DNA of 64,000 nt from Pseudoscleropodium purum (Eukaryota; Streptophyta; Bryopsida; Hypnales; Brachytheciaceae): the NCBI GenBank assembly GCA_963969395.1, contig OZ017798.1, positions 12,578,173 through 12,642,172 on the forward strand. Reading direction: 5' to 3'. Made by a program: the position numbers and the translations under genes. Below, piece by piece: positions 61,831 to 64,000 of the stretch (position 1 is its first letter; each line of letters opens with the position of its first letter). A model generated the notes under the pieces. The model saw only the letters and a list, made by a program, of their open reading frames with translations, was not told the DNA's origin and ran no database searches.

Positions 61831-64000
61831 CAACATCAAGACCTCTTCTAAGGATCAAAGATGTAAATTATCTTGTTTTTCAATTGTATTTCCAATCGAT
61901 AAGTATAAAAGATGTTTGTTTAGAATCTTAATCAACTGAAGACAAGGGACACAATTTGGAAAGGTTTTCATTACGCCAACTACTAATAGAAAGTTACATT
62001 AGAACATTTAATTGAAATGTGAAATCATGGTTCTAAATTCCTATATAGATGCCAAACAAGTATCTATACAGGTCTTCAGAAATGAATTAATAGATTTATG
62101 AATTTCTAATCTCCCTAATTTATAGAATATTCAAGTCCAAATGTACCTAATCTTCTTTGATTTGTAGATTTTTGAAGTTCTCCTACTTGTATTATTTTGA
62201 AGATTTTCAAATTCTATATATTTCTAGAATATTGATGTCATAAAAATATTCAATTTTATAGTATCAAATTCAATGCTTCCATATTTTCCACATTGAAATT
62301 CCTACATGCCCCACTTCATGGGGCCCTTGACAATCAATATGGCACAATGGCATCTTGTAAAGTATCCACTAAATATTTGGATTGAAACAATAGTGAAACA
62401 CAAGATCAATCAATGAATTTTGAAATCTAGCTATTCCAATTTCTACACAAGTTATATATTATAGAATTTATAAAGAGAAAAATGGGTATAAGTAATCTTC
62501 AACTTTATGAGATTTATACCTGGGACTGGAGATCTTCCTACACCTCTGGAATAGAGTTTTCAAATAACTTCATTTTGTTTTAAAGTTGGGTTATAAACCA
62601 AAATACACCATGAGTTTTCAATTACCTCTAATATACCTCAAATGTATAGAAATTATGTAAACTCATGGTTGGAGGCCTAGAGTTCAAATGGAATTGAAAT
62701 ATCAAATATCCATTTTTGTGAATTCTCAAAATAAAAAAAAAAAATAGAATTGGTAAGGTTTATTATATTAGTGAATCAAAATTCAAAAGTGATCAATTTC
62801 ATGGCTAAGATGGAGGTAAAAAACAAATTGTCCCAAGTAGCTAGAATACACTATATTGTGACATGTCTTCAACCATTGCTTATAATTTCTTCCAAATGGC
62901 TAGAACACTCTACATTGTGACTTGTCTTCAACCATTGTTTTAGAATTAGGGATTTGTGTAAAATAATAAAATAGTTTTTATAACTTGAATTTGATATGAT
63001 GATGTGACATATCCATCATTAGAAATCATATAACTTTACCAAACAAAATGATCAACATCTTCCAAATTATATTGTTAATTAATCTAAAGGATTTTTATAA
63101 CAATCAATATCCATTCTATGGAACAACAATCCTTTTTTGAAGGTAAGAAAAAAAATTCTTCTCCTTCATTAAAGCTTCCAATTCAAGTTGTCAAAGTCTA
63201 GCAAACTTGTACAAATCTTATCAACCATACTATGATCTGTATAAAAATGTATTTGAATAGCATATTTTGTAGGAGTAAATTAAATTGCACAATTTTTTTA
63301 GTGGAGTTGCCTCTAATGCTTTCACGGCATATAGGTGGCCTAAAACCTTATGAAAGGCCTACAAATTGCTTTCAATCTAAATTTTTTTAATCAAGCTAGT
63401 TGTTACACCAACATTCTAATGGTCTTGTTGTACAACAAATTGTATTCTACAAACCAATTGTTTGCTTTCTTGAAACAACTATTTAATTTACATAAAAAGC
63501 TTGCCCAATATAGTTTTGTTTTGAATCTTTGAATATCACTACATCACATTTTAAAGAGTCAAATGAAAATTGTTCCACAAATAACTTCATGTGAACTTTC
63601 ACATGGCTACTAGGTTGTGGGCCTTATAAGCTCCAAACTCTATAAAAGTTGCTATACAATTTTTTGCATTGTTTCACTTGATTGGGTGTAATCTCAAGTC
63701 CAACGTGACTAAGAAATGTATAAGTGTTACAACTATTCATTTAGTTGAAAACAAAAATTTATAACAAATAATAGATGTAGAAGTATGTCAATGTATGCAA
63801 CTTCTACATTTAATATTGTTAAACAAATACTATTTAAACAATCAACATTGACTTCAAACCTTAGATGAGTCTAATATGAATTGTAAAAAAATTATGAGTT
63901 GCCTCCCTTAATAAATCATGTCATAAGTTCATTACTAGATAGGTTCACTAGGATTAGATTGCACTCCAATCTTGTCTTTTATATTGACATTTTTTGGAAG
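61831..64000. other. AT-rich spacer, no gene seen
   Basis: A 60-bp segment is duplicated at about 62838-62958 (GTGACATGTCTTCAACCATTG and GTGACTTGTCTTCAACCATTG). No gene or other element was recognised. Confidence 0.45.

Noticed and set aside
1..64000. tRNA, rRNA, CRISPR array or organellar insert
   Set aside because: I found no T-arm-like motif in a credible tRNA context, no regular short spaced repeats and no organelle gene sequence.

Overview
The window looks like nuclear DNA of a land plant. It has GT-AG introns of about 80 to 730 bases, a plastid-type presequence, two plant-type multi-exon genes, telo-box motifs (AAACCCTAA) in front of a gene, and long AT-rich spacers full of plant-style inverted-repeat elements and old retroposons. 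I see no bacterial operons, CRISPR array, rRNA or tRNA. The lineage cannot be fixed from what I can see; a non-flowering plant is possible but this is only an impression.

Gene content is low. I could rebuild three complete protein genes, all between about 12.7 and 28 kb. (1) 14893-15677 (+): a 3-exon gene for an unrecognised 125-residue protein with a basic patch, a CDK-type site and two RVxF-like motifs. It lies behind a long GC-richer leader and a tandem telo-box repeat. (2) 21665-17094 (-): a 14-exon rhamnogalacturonan lyase (PL4) of 656 residues, intact in every frame. (3) 27875-25252 (-): a 4-exon PDZ-domain protein of about 256 residues with a plastid transit peptide. The lyase would cut pectin in the cell wall and the PDZ protein should act in plastids. 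Nothing suggests that the three work together.

The rest is mostly repeats. At 1-12 kb there is a CACTA-like foldback element, a degenerate AT-rich tandem repeat, a broken LINE reverse transcriptase, a LINE-type 3' end, a 443-bp inverted-repeat element and a microsatellite. A family of about 900-950-bp elements with ends like ACCCCTAAAG...CTTTAGGGGT occurs four times (7.3, 29.9, 36.5 and 57 kb). For the 57 kb copy, a related empty site inside the window supports a TAA target duplication. At 35.3 and 43.8 kb there are two further inverted-repeat elements. At 38.3 kb there is a compact nested hairpin with perfect 22-bp arms.

From 53 to 62 kb three repeat families are interleaved. One is a satellite of about 250 bp in both orientations. 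One is a composite repeat present as inverted copies at 53 and 58 kb. The third is a 288-bp tandem array whose unit contains half of a Stowaway-like MITE. Several GC-richer stretches (37.7-43.6, 47.6-49.8, 52-52.7 and 55.6-56.2 kb) have open frames that I could not assign.
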